A DNA stretch of 64,000 nt from Polaribacter haliotis (GTDB lineage: Bacteria; Bacteroidota; Bacteroidia; Flavobacteriales; Flavobacteriaceae), in assembly GCF_014784055.1 (NCBI RefSeq), contig NZ_CP061813.1, positions 3,668,001 through 3,732,000 of the forward strand. The letters are read 5' to 3'. Each line of letters begins with the position of its first letter. Positions within the stretch are counted from its first letter, which is position 1. The position numbers were made by a program, and so were the translations under genes. Positions 25,190 through 35,142 of the stretch are shown one piece after another. Below the pieces are notes generated by a model that saw nothing but the letters and a program-made list of their open reading frames with translations, had not been told where the DNA came from and did not search any database.

Positions 25190-26653
25190 TTAATCATAAA
25201 GTATATCTTCCGCTTCAATTTTCTTGTTTTTTATGAAATCAAAAAGTGTTAATCTTCTTAGTGTATAATAATCTACCCAAAATTTCTCTAATGAATTTAA
25301 ATATTGCAGAACAGACCTGTCTTTTTCAGTTAAAGCCAAATTTAAATCTGTAATGGTAATTTTACCTAAAACAAAACGTTTTTTAGTAATTTCGAACCTT
25401 TTAGTTGCAATTTCTTGAGCTTTTTGAGCCGTTTTTAGGAAATTACGCTGGTTTTGCCAATTTAAAGTATGTAAGTAAATTTCTTGTTCGAATTCTTGTT
25501 CGTCTTGCTCTACATTGTTGTAAATTAAATCTTTATCTGCTTCTGCAAGTTTTCTTCGAGATTTAGATACACCCCAATCTAATAAAGGAATACTTAATGT
25601 AACAGCTAAATTTTGTTGTTGATTGTAATTTTGAAAAAGATCGTTAAAAACATCTCCTTGTTGAGAGATTCCAAAATTAGCATTTAAACCTAATCGTAAA
25701 CGATTGCTTCCTTTTACTTCTGCAACACGTTTTTCTGCCTCTAATCGTTTTCTACGAAACTCTATAACCGCTTTTCTATTAGATCTAGCTTCTTCTAAAG
25801 CTTTTTCTACAGTTACTGCAAATGTGGTTAATTCTTTTGGAATATTTAATACAAGGTTTTCTGTATTTAATTCTAAATACCTTGCTAAATTTTGAGAACT
25901 TCTTTTTAAATCAATTTCGTTGGTAGTTACTGTATTTTGAGAATTTAATACGGATAATTCCATTTGGAGTAAATCGTTTTCTGCAATTTTTCCCATTTTA
26001 AATCTTCCTTTCGAAATTTGAAAAAGGGTATCTTGATTCGATAAATTTGTTAATGCAATTTTCGATTGCATTTGTGCTTTTAATAAAGCAAAATATCTTC
26101 TAGAAGTGTTTAAAGAAATTTGCTCCATACTTTCTATGAATTGTCTTTTAGCTTCTTCATAAATTAAAGGTTCAATTTTTTTATCCCATTTAAACTCATT
26201 AAATAACAACGAATTTTGATTATAATTAATTGAAAAAGGAATTACAGAAAATCTTGTTGCGCTATTGTCTCCAAAAATATCTACACGTTCTAATTGAGAA
26301 CTAAAAGATAATGTACCTCCAGTAAAAGCTACATTCTGATTCAGAGATAATGTACCATCGATTCTAGATTGATTTGAACGTACGAAAATATCCTGTCCAT
26401 TATCATTCGTTAATCTTCTAACTGAATTTGCATATTGTGGTAAAGTTGCATCTAATCTTAATTGTGGTAAAAAACTAGCTTTGTAATTTCTATATCTCCA
26501 ATAACTAGATTGATTTTGGTTTAATAACCTTTTATAATCTGGCGATTTTTTTTGTGCAATTTCTATAGCTTGCTTTAAGGTAATAAATTGTTGTTCTTGA
26601 CCGAAAGTAATTCCGGTACATAAAATACAAAGAAATAAAATAAGTTTTTTCAT
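25190..26653 (-). CDS. TolC-family outer-membrane efflux protein
   Basis: A 487-residue exported protein with a signal peptide (MKKLILFLCILCTGITFG). It is mostly long helices with two OEP-type repeats: ITLKQAIEIAQKKSPDYKR near the start and VEKALEEARSNRKAVIEFRRKRLEAEKRVAEVKGSNR in the middle, then LGLNANFGISQQ and the late IYLHTLNWQNQR helix. It would form the trimeric outer-membrane channel of a tripartite exporter. The frame is open further up, and a second ATG at 26665 would overlap the permease gene; 26653 opens directly into the signal. It is 4 bp after the permease gene, and is the last gene of the operon. Confidence 0.9.
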   Translation of the reverse strand: MKKLILFLCILCTGITFGQEQQFITLKQAIEIAQKKSPDYKRLLNQNQSSYWRYRNYKASFLPQLRLDATLPQYANSVRRLTNDNGQDIFVRSNQSRIDGTLSLNQNVAFTGGTLSFSSQLERVDIFGDNSATRFSVIPFSINYNQNSLLFNEFKWDKKIEPLIYEEAKRQFIESMEQISLNTSRRYFALLKAQMQSKIALTNLSNQDTLFQISKGRFKMGKIAENDLLQMELSVLNSQNTVTTNEIDLKRSSQNLARYLELNTENLVLNIPKELTTFAVTVEKALEEARSNRKAVIEFRRKRLEAEKRVAEVKGSNRLRLGLNANFGISQQGDVFNDLFQNYNQQQNLAVTLSIPLLDWGVSKSRRKLAEADKDLIYNNVEQDEQEFEQEIYLHTLNWQNQRNFLKTAQKAQEIATKRFEITKKRFVLGKITITDLNLALTEKDRSVLQYLNSLEKFWVDYYTLRRLTLFDFIKNKKIEAEDILYD

Positions 26654-26657
26654 AGTT

Positions 26658-28034
26658 TTATTCATGTCTAATTGCTTCAATAGGACTTTTACTTGCAGCA
26701 GATCTTGCTGGTGCAATTCCAAAGATTAATCCAATAAGTGTCGCAACAAAAAAGGATAATAAAATAGAACTTAAAGATAAAATAGTTTCAATTCCTGTGG
26801 TAACTTGTAGTACATAGGAGGCAAAAATACCTAAGAAAATTCCTATAATTCCTCCACCAATACTTACCAATACAGATTCTGTTAAAAACTGAAGAATTAC
26901 ATCTTCTTTAGTTGCTCCAATAGCTCTAATAATACCAATTTCTTTGGTTCTTTCTAAAACTGAAGCCAACATAATATTCATAATACCAATACCTCCAATT
27001 AAAAGAGAAATACCAGCAATAATACTTAAAACTACATTAAATATTTGTTTTGTTTTTTGTTGTTGTTTTAAAAGCTGAATAGGAATGGAAATTTCGAAAT
27101 CTAACATTCCATTATGTCTTCTCTTTAACATTCTACTTAAAACATCTGCAGTTGCATTTAGTTCTTTTGAATCGTTTACCTGAACAACCAATTTGTCTAA
27201 TTGATGATAATTACCTCTTGGAATTCTCTTTTTAGGACCTTGTGAATTTCCACCATTTATAAACACAACTCCATTACCAGTTTCCATTGGTTTATCGGAA
27301 ATTATTTTACGGTCTTTATAACGAACTAAAAATGTCTTTATAGGAATGTATATATCTTGGTTCATATCTCTAATACCTAAGTTTTCTTGTGCAGTATCCG
27401 AAATAAACTTTTCTTCAATAACACCAATAACTTGTAACCAAACATCTTTAACCTTAATGTTTTTACCTATTGCACTTTCTCCTGTAAATAGTTTTTTCTC
27501 GATTTTTTTACCAATAATACAAACAGGTAATGCATTTTCGGATTGTGCAGTAGAAAAGTTTTTTCCACTTTCAATCTCAATATTAGAAGTTGCAAAATAA
27601 TCGTCTGAAACTCCAATTAATTTTACGGAATTTTGTCTTCCTTTCTTAATTACGTAGGTTTCTAAAATAATTTCTGGACTTACTGTTTTTACAGATGGAA
27701 CATTGTTTTTGATGCTTATAACATCTAACATATCTAATCCTTTAGAAAAACGTTTAGATTCTGTGGCACCATCATCATCTTCTTCTTCTGAATCGCTGTC
27801 TTTTTTTTCATCTGGAATTGGGGTAATTACAATATTATTTACACCTACCAATTCTAGTTGTGCTAAAATTTCTTTTTCTGCTCCACTACCAATTGCAAGC
27901 ATGGTAATTACTGCAGCAACACCAAATATAATTCCTAAAGAAGTTAATAAAGTTCTTATTTTATTTGAAGAAATAACACGTACAGCCTCGCTAAAATTAG
28001 ATTTTAGTTTTTCTATGTATATTTTATTGAACAT
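26658..28034 (-). CDS. MacB-like ABC transporter permease without ATPase domain
   Basis: A 458-residue inner-membrane protein with the MacB/FtsX layout: one membrane helix at the start (RTLLTSLGIIFGVAAVITMLAIGSGAE, about 26-52), a large periplasmic domain (about 55-320), then three helices in the FtsX region with LASVLERTKEIGIIRAIGATKEDVILQFLTES. Full-length MacB has an N-terminal ABC cassette of about 220 residues; here it is absent, and no ATPase gene is adjacent. It must use an ATPase encoded elsewhere. The periplasmic domain has an acidic run (KKDSDSEEEDDDG). It sits between the HlyD-type adaptor and TolC genes. Confidence 0.88.
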   Translation of the reverse strand: MFNKIYIEKLKSNFSEAVRVISSNKIRTLLTSLGIIFGVAAVITMLAIGSGAEKEILAQLELVGVNNIVITPIPDEKKDSDSEEEDDDGATESKRFSKGLDMLDVISIKNNVPSVKTVSPEIILETYVIKKGRQNSVKLIGVSDDYFATSNIEIESGKNFSTAQSENALPVCIIGKKIEKKLFTGESAIGKNIKVKDVWLQVIGVIEEKFISDTAQENLGIRDMNQDIYIPIKTFLVRYKDRKIISDKPMETGNGVVFINGGNSQGPKKRIPRGNYHQLDKLVVQVNDSKELNATADVLSRMLKRRHNGMLDFEISIPIQLLKQQQKTKQIFNVVLSIIAGISLLIGGIGIMNIMLASVLERTKEIGIIRAIGATKEDVILQFLTESVLVSIGGGIIGIFLGIFASYVLQVTTGIETILSLSSILLSFFVATLIGLIFGIAPARSAASKSPIEAIRHE

Positions 28035-28039
28035 AGAAA

Positions 28040-29287
28040 TTAGTTTAATTTTGCTATTTTGGCTGTATCATAACCTTCAGGTTTGTTTAAATAAACAACA
28101 TCGTTTTCCGATAATCCCTTTTTAATAATAACAGCATCGTTATTAGAAACTCCTATTTCTACTTGTTTTTTTGAAACAGAAAAACCAGATTTTGTGTATA
28201 CGTATGTTAAAGAGTCTTTAGAGAAAATGGCTTCTAAAGGAATGCTTAAAACATCTTTTCTTTCGAAAGTTAATATTCTGTTAGATGTAGTCATTCCAGG
28301 TCTAATACTATTATCAGTTTCTTTTAATTTAATCATAACCTGAAACACTTTAATATCTGAACCTCTTTTCTTTTCTCCTACATTTGCAACATCTGTTACA
28401 ATTCCATTTAATTCTACATCAGGAAAAGCGTCAAAACCAACTTTTACAGGCAAACCTTCTTTAATTTTTCGAATATCTACTTCGTTTGCATATGTTTTAG
28501 ATTCCATTTTTGTTAAATCTGGTAAACTTGCAATGGATGGATCCCAAGGACTTATAGAAGAACCTACTTTTTTCTTAGTTCCATTCCATTCTCTCACGTA
28601 TGTAATCATTCCATTTCCATCAGAATAAATAGTAAACGATTTTAATAAGTCTAATAAATTATTTAATTCTTTTCTAATTTTAGAAACTTCTGTACCAACT
28701 TCCACCATTTTAGCATTAGCTTGTCTTTTCTTAATGCTGTAATTTTCTAACTTTTCATTAAGGCCTCTTTCTGCTTTTTCTAAGCTAATTTCTAATTTTT
28801 TTATTGTTGCAGGTGGTTCGTAAATAGATTGTTTTAGTTCTAATTTTGTTTCTTCCATCGTAAAACGAAGATCTTTAATTGAATTTCTTTCTTGTTTTAG
28901 AGACAAAGTAGTATCTAATTGTTGTTGTGTGTATTTAGATTGTGCCCTTTCTAAGTTTAAACGAGCGTCTAATATTTGCTCATTTACACCAGAAGGATCT
29001 AATCTACCAACATAATCTCCTTTTTTAACAACGGTTCCTTCTGCTACTAAATCTTGAATTTTAATATCTCTTAATCTAAATTTTCTAAGATTTGCTGGAC
29101 CATTTATCTTTTTTAAACTTGTAGATTGTGCTTCTCCAGAAGTAATAACCTCACTAATAAAGTCTCCTTTTTTAACTTTAGAAGTTAGATAAACTGTATC
29201 GTCTGAAGCTGGAGAAAAATAACTGTAAATTAAATAAATGGCTATTGCTGAGACAACAGCAATAATTGCAATACGTTTCTTGTTCAT
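28040..29287 (-). CDS. HlyD/MacA-type periplasmic adaptor protein
   Basis: A 415-residue membrane-fusion protein. One N-terminal membrane anchor (IAIIAVVSAIAIYLIYSYF, about 6-24) is followed by a beta-barrel and lipoyl half (GDFISEVITSGEAQ, GTVVKKGDYVGRLDPS), a long coiled-coil hairpin (about 105-230), the second lipoyl half and the C-terminal membrane-proximal domain (SIPLEAIFSKDSLTYVYTKSG). It links the inner-membrane permease to TolC. It is the first gene of a three-gene operon with 5-bp spacing to the permease. Confidence 0.9.
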   Translation of the reverse strand: MNKKRIAIIAVVSAIAIYLIYSYFSPASDDTVYLTSKVKKGDFISEVITSGEAQSTSLKKINGPANLRKFRLRDIKIQDLVAEGTVVKKGDYVGRLDPSGVNEQILDARLNLERAQSKYTQQQLDTTLSLKQERNSIKDLRFTMEETKLELKQSIYEPPATIKKLEISLEKAERGLNEKLENYSIKKRQANAKMVEVGTEVSKIRKELNNLLDLLKSFTIYSDGNGMITYVREWNGTKKKVGSSISPWDPSIASLPDLTKMESKTYANEVDIRKIKEGLPVKVGFDAFPDVELNGIVTDVANVGEKKRGSDIKVFQVMIKLKETDNSIRPGMTTSNRILTFERKDVLSIPLEAIFSKDSLTYVYTKSGFSVSKKQVEIGVSNNDAVIIKKGLSENDVVYLNKPEGYDTAKIAKLN

Positions 29288-29310
29288 GTGAGTAGGTTGA
29301 TTAAAAAAAC

Positions 29311-29318
29311 AAATCTAA
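29311..29318 (-). promoter_or_regulatory. -7 promoter box TAGATTTG
   Basis: A perfect TAnnTTTG box 23 bp upstream of the adaptor gene, placed directly at the end of the T-tract of the icd terminator. No clear TTG is found at 17-23 bp, where the terminator stem lies. Confidence 0.42.
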
Positions 29319-29349
29319 AAAAAAAGAGTGCCTAGAAAGGCACTCTTTG
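29318..29349 (-). terminator. Rho-independent terminator of icd
   Basis: On the minus strand a 10-bp stem (AAAGAGTGCC with GGCACTCTTT) and a six-base loop are followed by a T-run. It lies just downstream of the isocitrate dehydrogenase stop codon. Confidence 0.88.
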
Positions 29350-29370
29350 TGTTAATATCTTGGTAAAATT

Positions 29371-31614
<2,244 letters not shown>

Positions 31615-31785
31615 TTAAGTAATTGTACTATTGGAATAACTTTCTAAATGAAGATTCATTATTTTGAAAGCGAGCAAATTTAAGGATTTTTGTTGAGTTT
31701 TTTATTGGTAAAATGGGATTAATTAGTGGGTTTTATTGCAGAATTAATAATTTTTGAAATCGATTTCGTAGAAGTTAAAAATAAA

Positions 31786-31822
31786 AGCCATATCCAACAA
31801 TTTCTTGTTATGATATGGCTTC
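31786..31822. terminator. Orphan hairpin, terminator-like
   Basis: A 10-bp perfect stem (AAGCCATATC with GATATGGCTT) plus an inner AACAA/TTGTT stem. On the minus strand it is followed by TTTTATTTTT. No annotated gene ends near it, so it could end an unannotated transcript. Confidence 0.5.
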
Positions 31823-32406
31823 TTCGAAATAGTTTTAAGTACTGTTTTGTACTGCTACAAAAACAAATAAAACAAATGTTTTATACTTCCTTAAAAAAGA
31901 AAATTGCTATCAGCTATTTCAGTTTTTGAAACATCCTTAATTATATAAAAGCATTCTACTTTTATAAAATTTTTATTAATGTTTCTATTGTTTTCTTTGA
32001 ACTAAATCTAAACTTAAAATACAGTTCAGTTGATAATTTTAAAATATACGTTATAAATTCTGTGCGTTAAGAAGCGAGTGTCCTCTACTAATTTCTTAGT
32101 ATTTCTAAAATAAACGAAGTTGCCTTTGTTGTGTTTTAGAATGTTTCTTTTTTAAACTACCTAATTATAATGATTTAAAATATCTGAATTGAATTTTAAA
32201 ATTTCATCAATTTTCAGAAAAACAATATATAAAGAACGTTACTTTAAGTTTTTACTTTTAATTTCTTTTTAGCTTTTGAAGACTTATAGTTTAATTAATT
32301 TGTAAATTCTGAAGTAAATATAGTTTCAATTTAAAGGCTTACAAAATTTTTAACCAATTAGAAATCAACATTCTATTAACTATGGTTATAAACAATTGTT
32401 AACTAA

Positions 32407-32438
32407 AAAAAGCGTTGTGAAAAATCACAACGCTTTTT
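32407..32438. terminator. Rho-independent terminator after rplS
   Basis: A 13-bp stem (AAAAGCGTTGTGA with TCACAACGCTTTT) and an AAAA loop, with T-runs on both strands, 22 bp downstream of rplS. Confidence 0.9.
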
Positions 32439-32459
32439 AATACTTTTATTTGAAAGAGA

Positions 32460-32810
32460 TTATCTTCTTTTTTCAGTAATTCTAGCTTTTTTACCAGTAA
32501 GACCTCTAAAGTAGAAAATACGAGCTCTACGTACTTTACCTCTTTTATTAACTTCGATTTTTTGAATAGAAGGTAAGTTTACAGGGAAAATTCTCTCTAC
32601 ACCTACAGTTCCAGACATTTTTCTGATTGTAAAAGTTTCAGATAAACCAGTTCCTCTTCTTTGTATAACAACTCCTCTAAAAAACTGAGTTCTTACTTTT
32701 TCTCCCTCTTTAATTTCGTAATACACAGTAATTGTATCACCAGCAGCAAATTCTGCAAATTCTTTTTTTGTTACAAATTCGTCTTGTACAAATTTTATTA
32801 AAGCTTCCAT
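32460..32810 (-). CDS. rplS: 50S ribosomal protein L19
   Basis: A 116-residue basic protein of the large ribosomal subunit, at the interface with the small subunit. The family pattern is complete: [59 protein letters not shown], then [19 protein letters not shown]. Length is normal. It lies downstream of trmD, as in many bacteria, but with a glycosyltransferase gene between them and a possible promoter of its own at 32878. Confidence 0.98.
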   Translation of the reverse strand: MEALIKFVQDEFVTKKEFAEFAAGDTITVYYEIKEGEKVRTQFFRGVVIQRRGTGLSETFTIRKMSGTVGVERIFPVNLPSIQKIEVNKRGKVRRARIFYFRGLTGKKARITEKRR

Positions 32811-32877
32811 ATTAAATATTTATTATTTTGTAAAGCAACGTTCACGATTTCTTCGTCAGAGGTTAATTTAGCGGTTG

Positions 32878-32885
32878 CAAAAGTA
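32878..32885 (-). promoter_or_regulatory. -7 promoter box TACTTTTG for rplS
   Basis: A perfect TAnnTTTG box on the minus strand, 67 bp upstream of rplS, leaving a leader of about 60 bases. No clear -33 TTG. Confidence 0.45.
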
Positions 32886-32919
32886 GTAATTATTTTTAGT
32901 TACTAAAAACTAATTTTAA

Positions 32920-34407
32920 TTATTTTTTAGGTTGATAGTCAGTACAATAGAAAACCCAGAATTTTCTGCTCTCTTTATCATTGATTTTTATAATAATTGG
33001 CTCTAGTTCTGCCACATTTTTAAAGTAAGTAGTTAATAAAGGATCTATTGTTCCTAATTTATCTTTATTGTTAAAACGCTTATCAGAATCTATAAAAATG
33101 GCATTTTTCCCTTTTAAGGTAGATAAATCGTCCCCTAAATAATCGAAATGCAAAGCTGGTAAACCTATAATGTTTTGTGCATAGACTTTATCATCCATAA
33201 AAAAGTTTAAACAGGCAGATGTTTTATAATTATCGTTAGAAAAGATAAAGGTATTTGGATAATTTTCTTGTAATTCTTCAGTTTCAGAGGCTAATTCTTT
33301 CCAGCCAACCCAAGTATCATCACTTTTAATTGGTACTAAATAAAAGATAACTTGCAAACTAACAGCAATATGAAAAACAATAGAAATTATAATTTGGGTC
33401 TTTAATAATTTTTTATTGATAAACATTCCTGCAATTATAATTCCAGTAACATAAGAAGGCATCATCCAGTTTAATTTTACCCAATAAATAGGAGTAAGAG
33501 CAAAAAAGCCAACAAATGTAGGAACAAAAAATGCTAATAAAAATAAGGTTTTCGCTTGCGGAATTTTAAACTTCAACAATGCTCTTTTAATATATTTAAA
33601 AGTGAAAGTAATTATTACCAAAAATAAAATAGGTAGTAATAAGAACATTTGATGACCAATGGCTCCAAAGAAGTTTTTTGGAGAAATTTCGAATTTTGTA
33701 ATTGAACTTGTTCTTGCAGAAGATTGAAAAGCAAACGAAGCAAATTCATTCTGATAATTCCAGTACCAAACAGGAAAAGTAACAGCTACAGAAATAATTA
33801 TGGAAATCCAAACCCATGGAGAAATTAATAATTTTCTATATTTATTGGAGAATATTAAGAAAGCTAACAACCCAAATTGTAATAAAATCGCTGTGTATTT
33901 ACTGTTGAATGCCAATCCCATTGCAATTCCTCCAAAAATCCAAAACCATTTTTTCTCTTCGAAAATTGCTTTGTACAAACAAATTAAACTCGAGGTCCAA
34001 AATAATAAAAGTGGCACATCTGGTGTTGAATTAAACGAAAGTATGGAAACAAAAATGGTAGATGCAAATAAAAGTAAGGCTCTTTGTTGTTTTCCTTTAG
34101 ATAAAAAATAACTCGCTAATTTATAAAAACTAAATATAGTTAAAGATGTAATTACAAAATCGGCAAATTTTACTACAAAAACGGAGGTTCCAAAAGCATC
34201 TGTAAACGCTCTTAGCATATAACCAATCATCCCTGGATGATCGAAATAAGAGAGCGATAAATTCTGCCCATATAAATAATAGTATGCATCTTGAGGCATT
34301 AAACCCATAAATGGTAAGAGAATCAATCTAAATAATTGAAATCCTAAAACCCAGCCAATTGCTTTGTTTTCTTTAAAATAAGCTGTTATTTTTTGAATGC
34401 TACTCAT
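32920..34407 (-). CDS. GT39-family (ArnT/PMT-like) glycosyltransferase
   Basis: A 495-residue inner-membrane GT-C glycosyltransferase that would move a sugar from a polyprenyl-phosphate carrier. It has about 10-12 membrane helices and the early catalytic loop [23 protein letters not shown], with D40 as the likely catalytic residue and D56-H-P as a second conserved spot. The last 130 residues are a soluble domain. The gene overlaps the end of trmD by 8 bp and so is translated with it. The acceptor (lipid A, protein or glycan) is unknown. Confidence 0.88.
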   Translation of the reverse strand: MSSIQKITAYFKENKAIGWVLGFQLFRLILLPFMGLMPQDAYYYLYGQNLSLSYFDHPGMIGYMLRAFTDAFGTSVFVVKFADFVITSLTIFSFYKLASYFLSKGKQQRALLLFASTIFVSILSFNSTPDVPLLLFWTSSLICLYKAIFEEKKWFWIFGGIAMGLAFNSKYTAILLQFGLLAFLIFSNKYRKLLISPWVWISIIISVAVTFPVWYWNYQNEFASFAFQSSARTSSITKFEISPKNFFGAIGHQMFLLLPILFLVIITFTFKYIKRALLKFKIPQAKTLFLLAFFVPTFVGFFALTPIYWVKLNWMMPSYVTGIIIAGMFINKKLLKTQIIISIVFHIAVSLQVIFYLVPIKSDDTWVGWKELASETEELQENYPNTFIFSNDNYKTSACLNFFMDDKVYAQNIIGLPALHFDYLGDDLSTLKGKNAIFIDSDKRFNNKDKLGTIDPLLTTYFKNVAELEPIIIKINDKESRKFWVFYCTDYQPKK

Positions 34408-35077
34408 CTAATAAATCGGGTCTTATGTTTTTTGTTCTCTCATATGCTTTTTCACTTCTCCAATCATCAATTTTTGGAAAATTTCCAGATAATAAAATCT
34501 CAGGAACTTTATTTCCTTCAAAATCGGAAGGTCTTGTGTACACAGGAGGAGACAATAAATTATCCTGAAAAGAATCTGTTAAGGCAGATTGCTCATCACC
34601 AATAACCCCAGGAATTAATCGAACTATTGCATCAACTAAAACTGCAGCTGCCAATTCGCCACCAGTTAAAACATAATCTCCAATAGAAATTTCTTTGGTA
34701 ATAAATACGTCTCTAATTCTTTGATCTACACCTTTATAATGTCCTGTAAGTATTAAAATATTTTCTTTTAAAGAAAGTGTGTTTGCTGTAGATTGATTCA
34801 GGGTTTTTGCATCTGGAGTCATATAAATAACTTCGTCATATACTCTTTCTGCTTGTAATTTTCGAATACAATTCGCAATGGGTTCAATCATCATAACCAT
34901 TCCAGCTCCACCACCAAACTGAGTATCATCAATCTGTTTGTAGTTTCCTAAACCATATTCACGTAAATCGTGAATTATAATTTCTGCCAAGCCTTTTTCT
35001 TTAGCACGTTTAACAATTGAATGGTTAAAAGGACTTTCTAATAAATCTGGAGCTACTGAAATAATATCTATTCGCAT
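34400..35077 (-). CDS. trmD: tRNA (guanine-37-N1)-methyltransferase
   Basis: A 225-residue SPOUT-class enzyme that methylates G37 of tRNAs with G at position 36 and prevents frameshifting. The knotted SAM site is shown by [14 protein letters not shown] and [29 protein letters not shown]. The N-terminus [17 protein letters not shown] and the segment [14 protein letters not shown] are typical. It leads an operon with the GT39 gene and perhaps rplS. A TACATTTG box ends four bases before its ATG. Confidence 0.97.
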   Translation of the reverse strand: MRIDIISVAPDLLESPFNHSIVKRAKEKGLAEIIIHDLREYGLGNYKQIDDTQFGGGAGMVMMIEPIANCIRKLQAERVYDEVIYMTPDAKTLNQSTANTLSLKENILILTGHYKGVDQRIRDVFITKEISIGDYVLTGGELAAAVLVDAIVRLIPGVIGDEQSALTDSFQDNLLSPPVYTRPSDFEGNKVPEILLSGNFPKIDDWRSEKAYERTKNIRPDLLDE

Positions 35078-35081
35078 GTTG

Positions 35082-35089
35082 CAAATGTA
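35082..35089 (-). promoter_or_regulatory. -7 promoter box TACATTTG for trmD
   Basis: A perfect TAnnTTTG box on the minus strand whose last base is four bases before the trmD ATG, which would place the transcript start at or inside the start codon. No -33 TTG at the usual distance. Confidence 0.45.
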
Positions 35090-35142
35090 AGTTTTTTAGA
35101 TAATTTTAAAATCTATTTTTAAAGAGTATTATTTAAACAAAA

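Noticed and set aside
27703..28125. A 140-codon plus-strand frame across the permease/adaptor junction
   Set aside because: It lies opposite two well-supported genes and shows serine-rich antisense composition with no domain.
31726..31929. A 67-codon open frame on the plus strand between icd and rplS
   Set aside because: It runs through a strong hairpin, has no start signal or family likeness, and its composition is like non-coding DNA.
32835..32878. A GCAAC...GTTGC stem plus an inner ACGA/TCGT hairpin in the rplS leader, which could be an L19 autoregulatory leader
   Set aside because: The 5' arm overlaps the last base of the TACTTTTG promoter box, so it would not be in a transcript from that promoter; it could only matter in read-through from trmD. 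Not strong enough to list.
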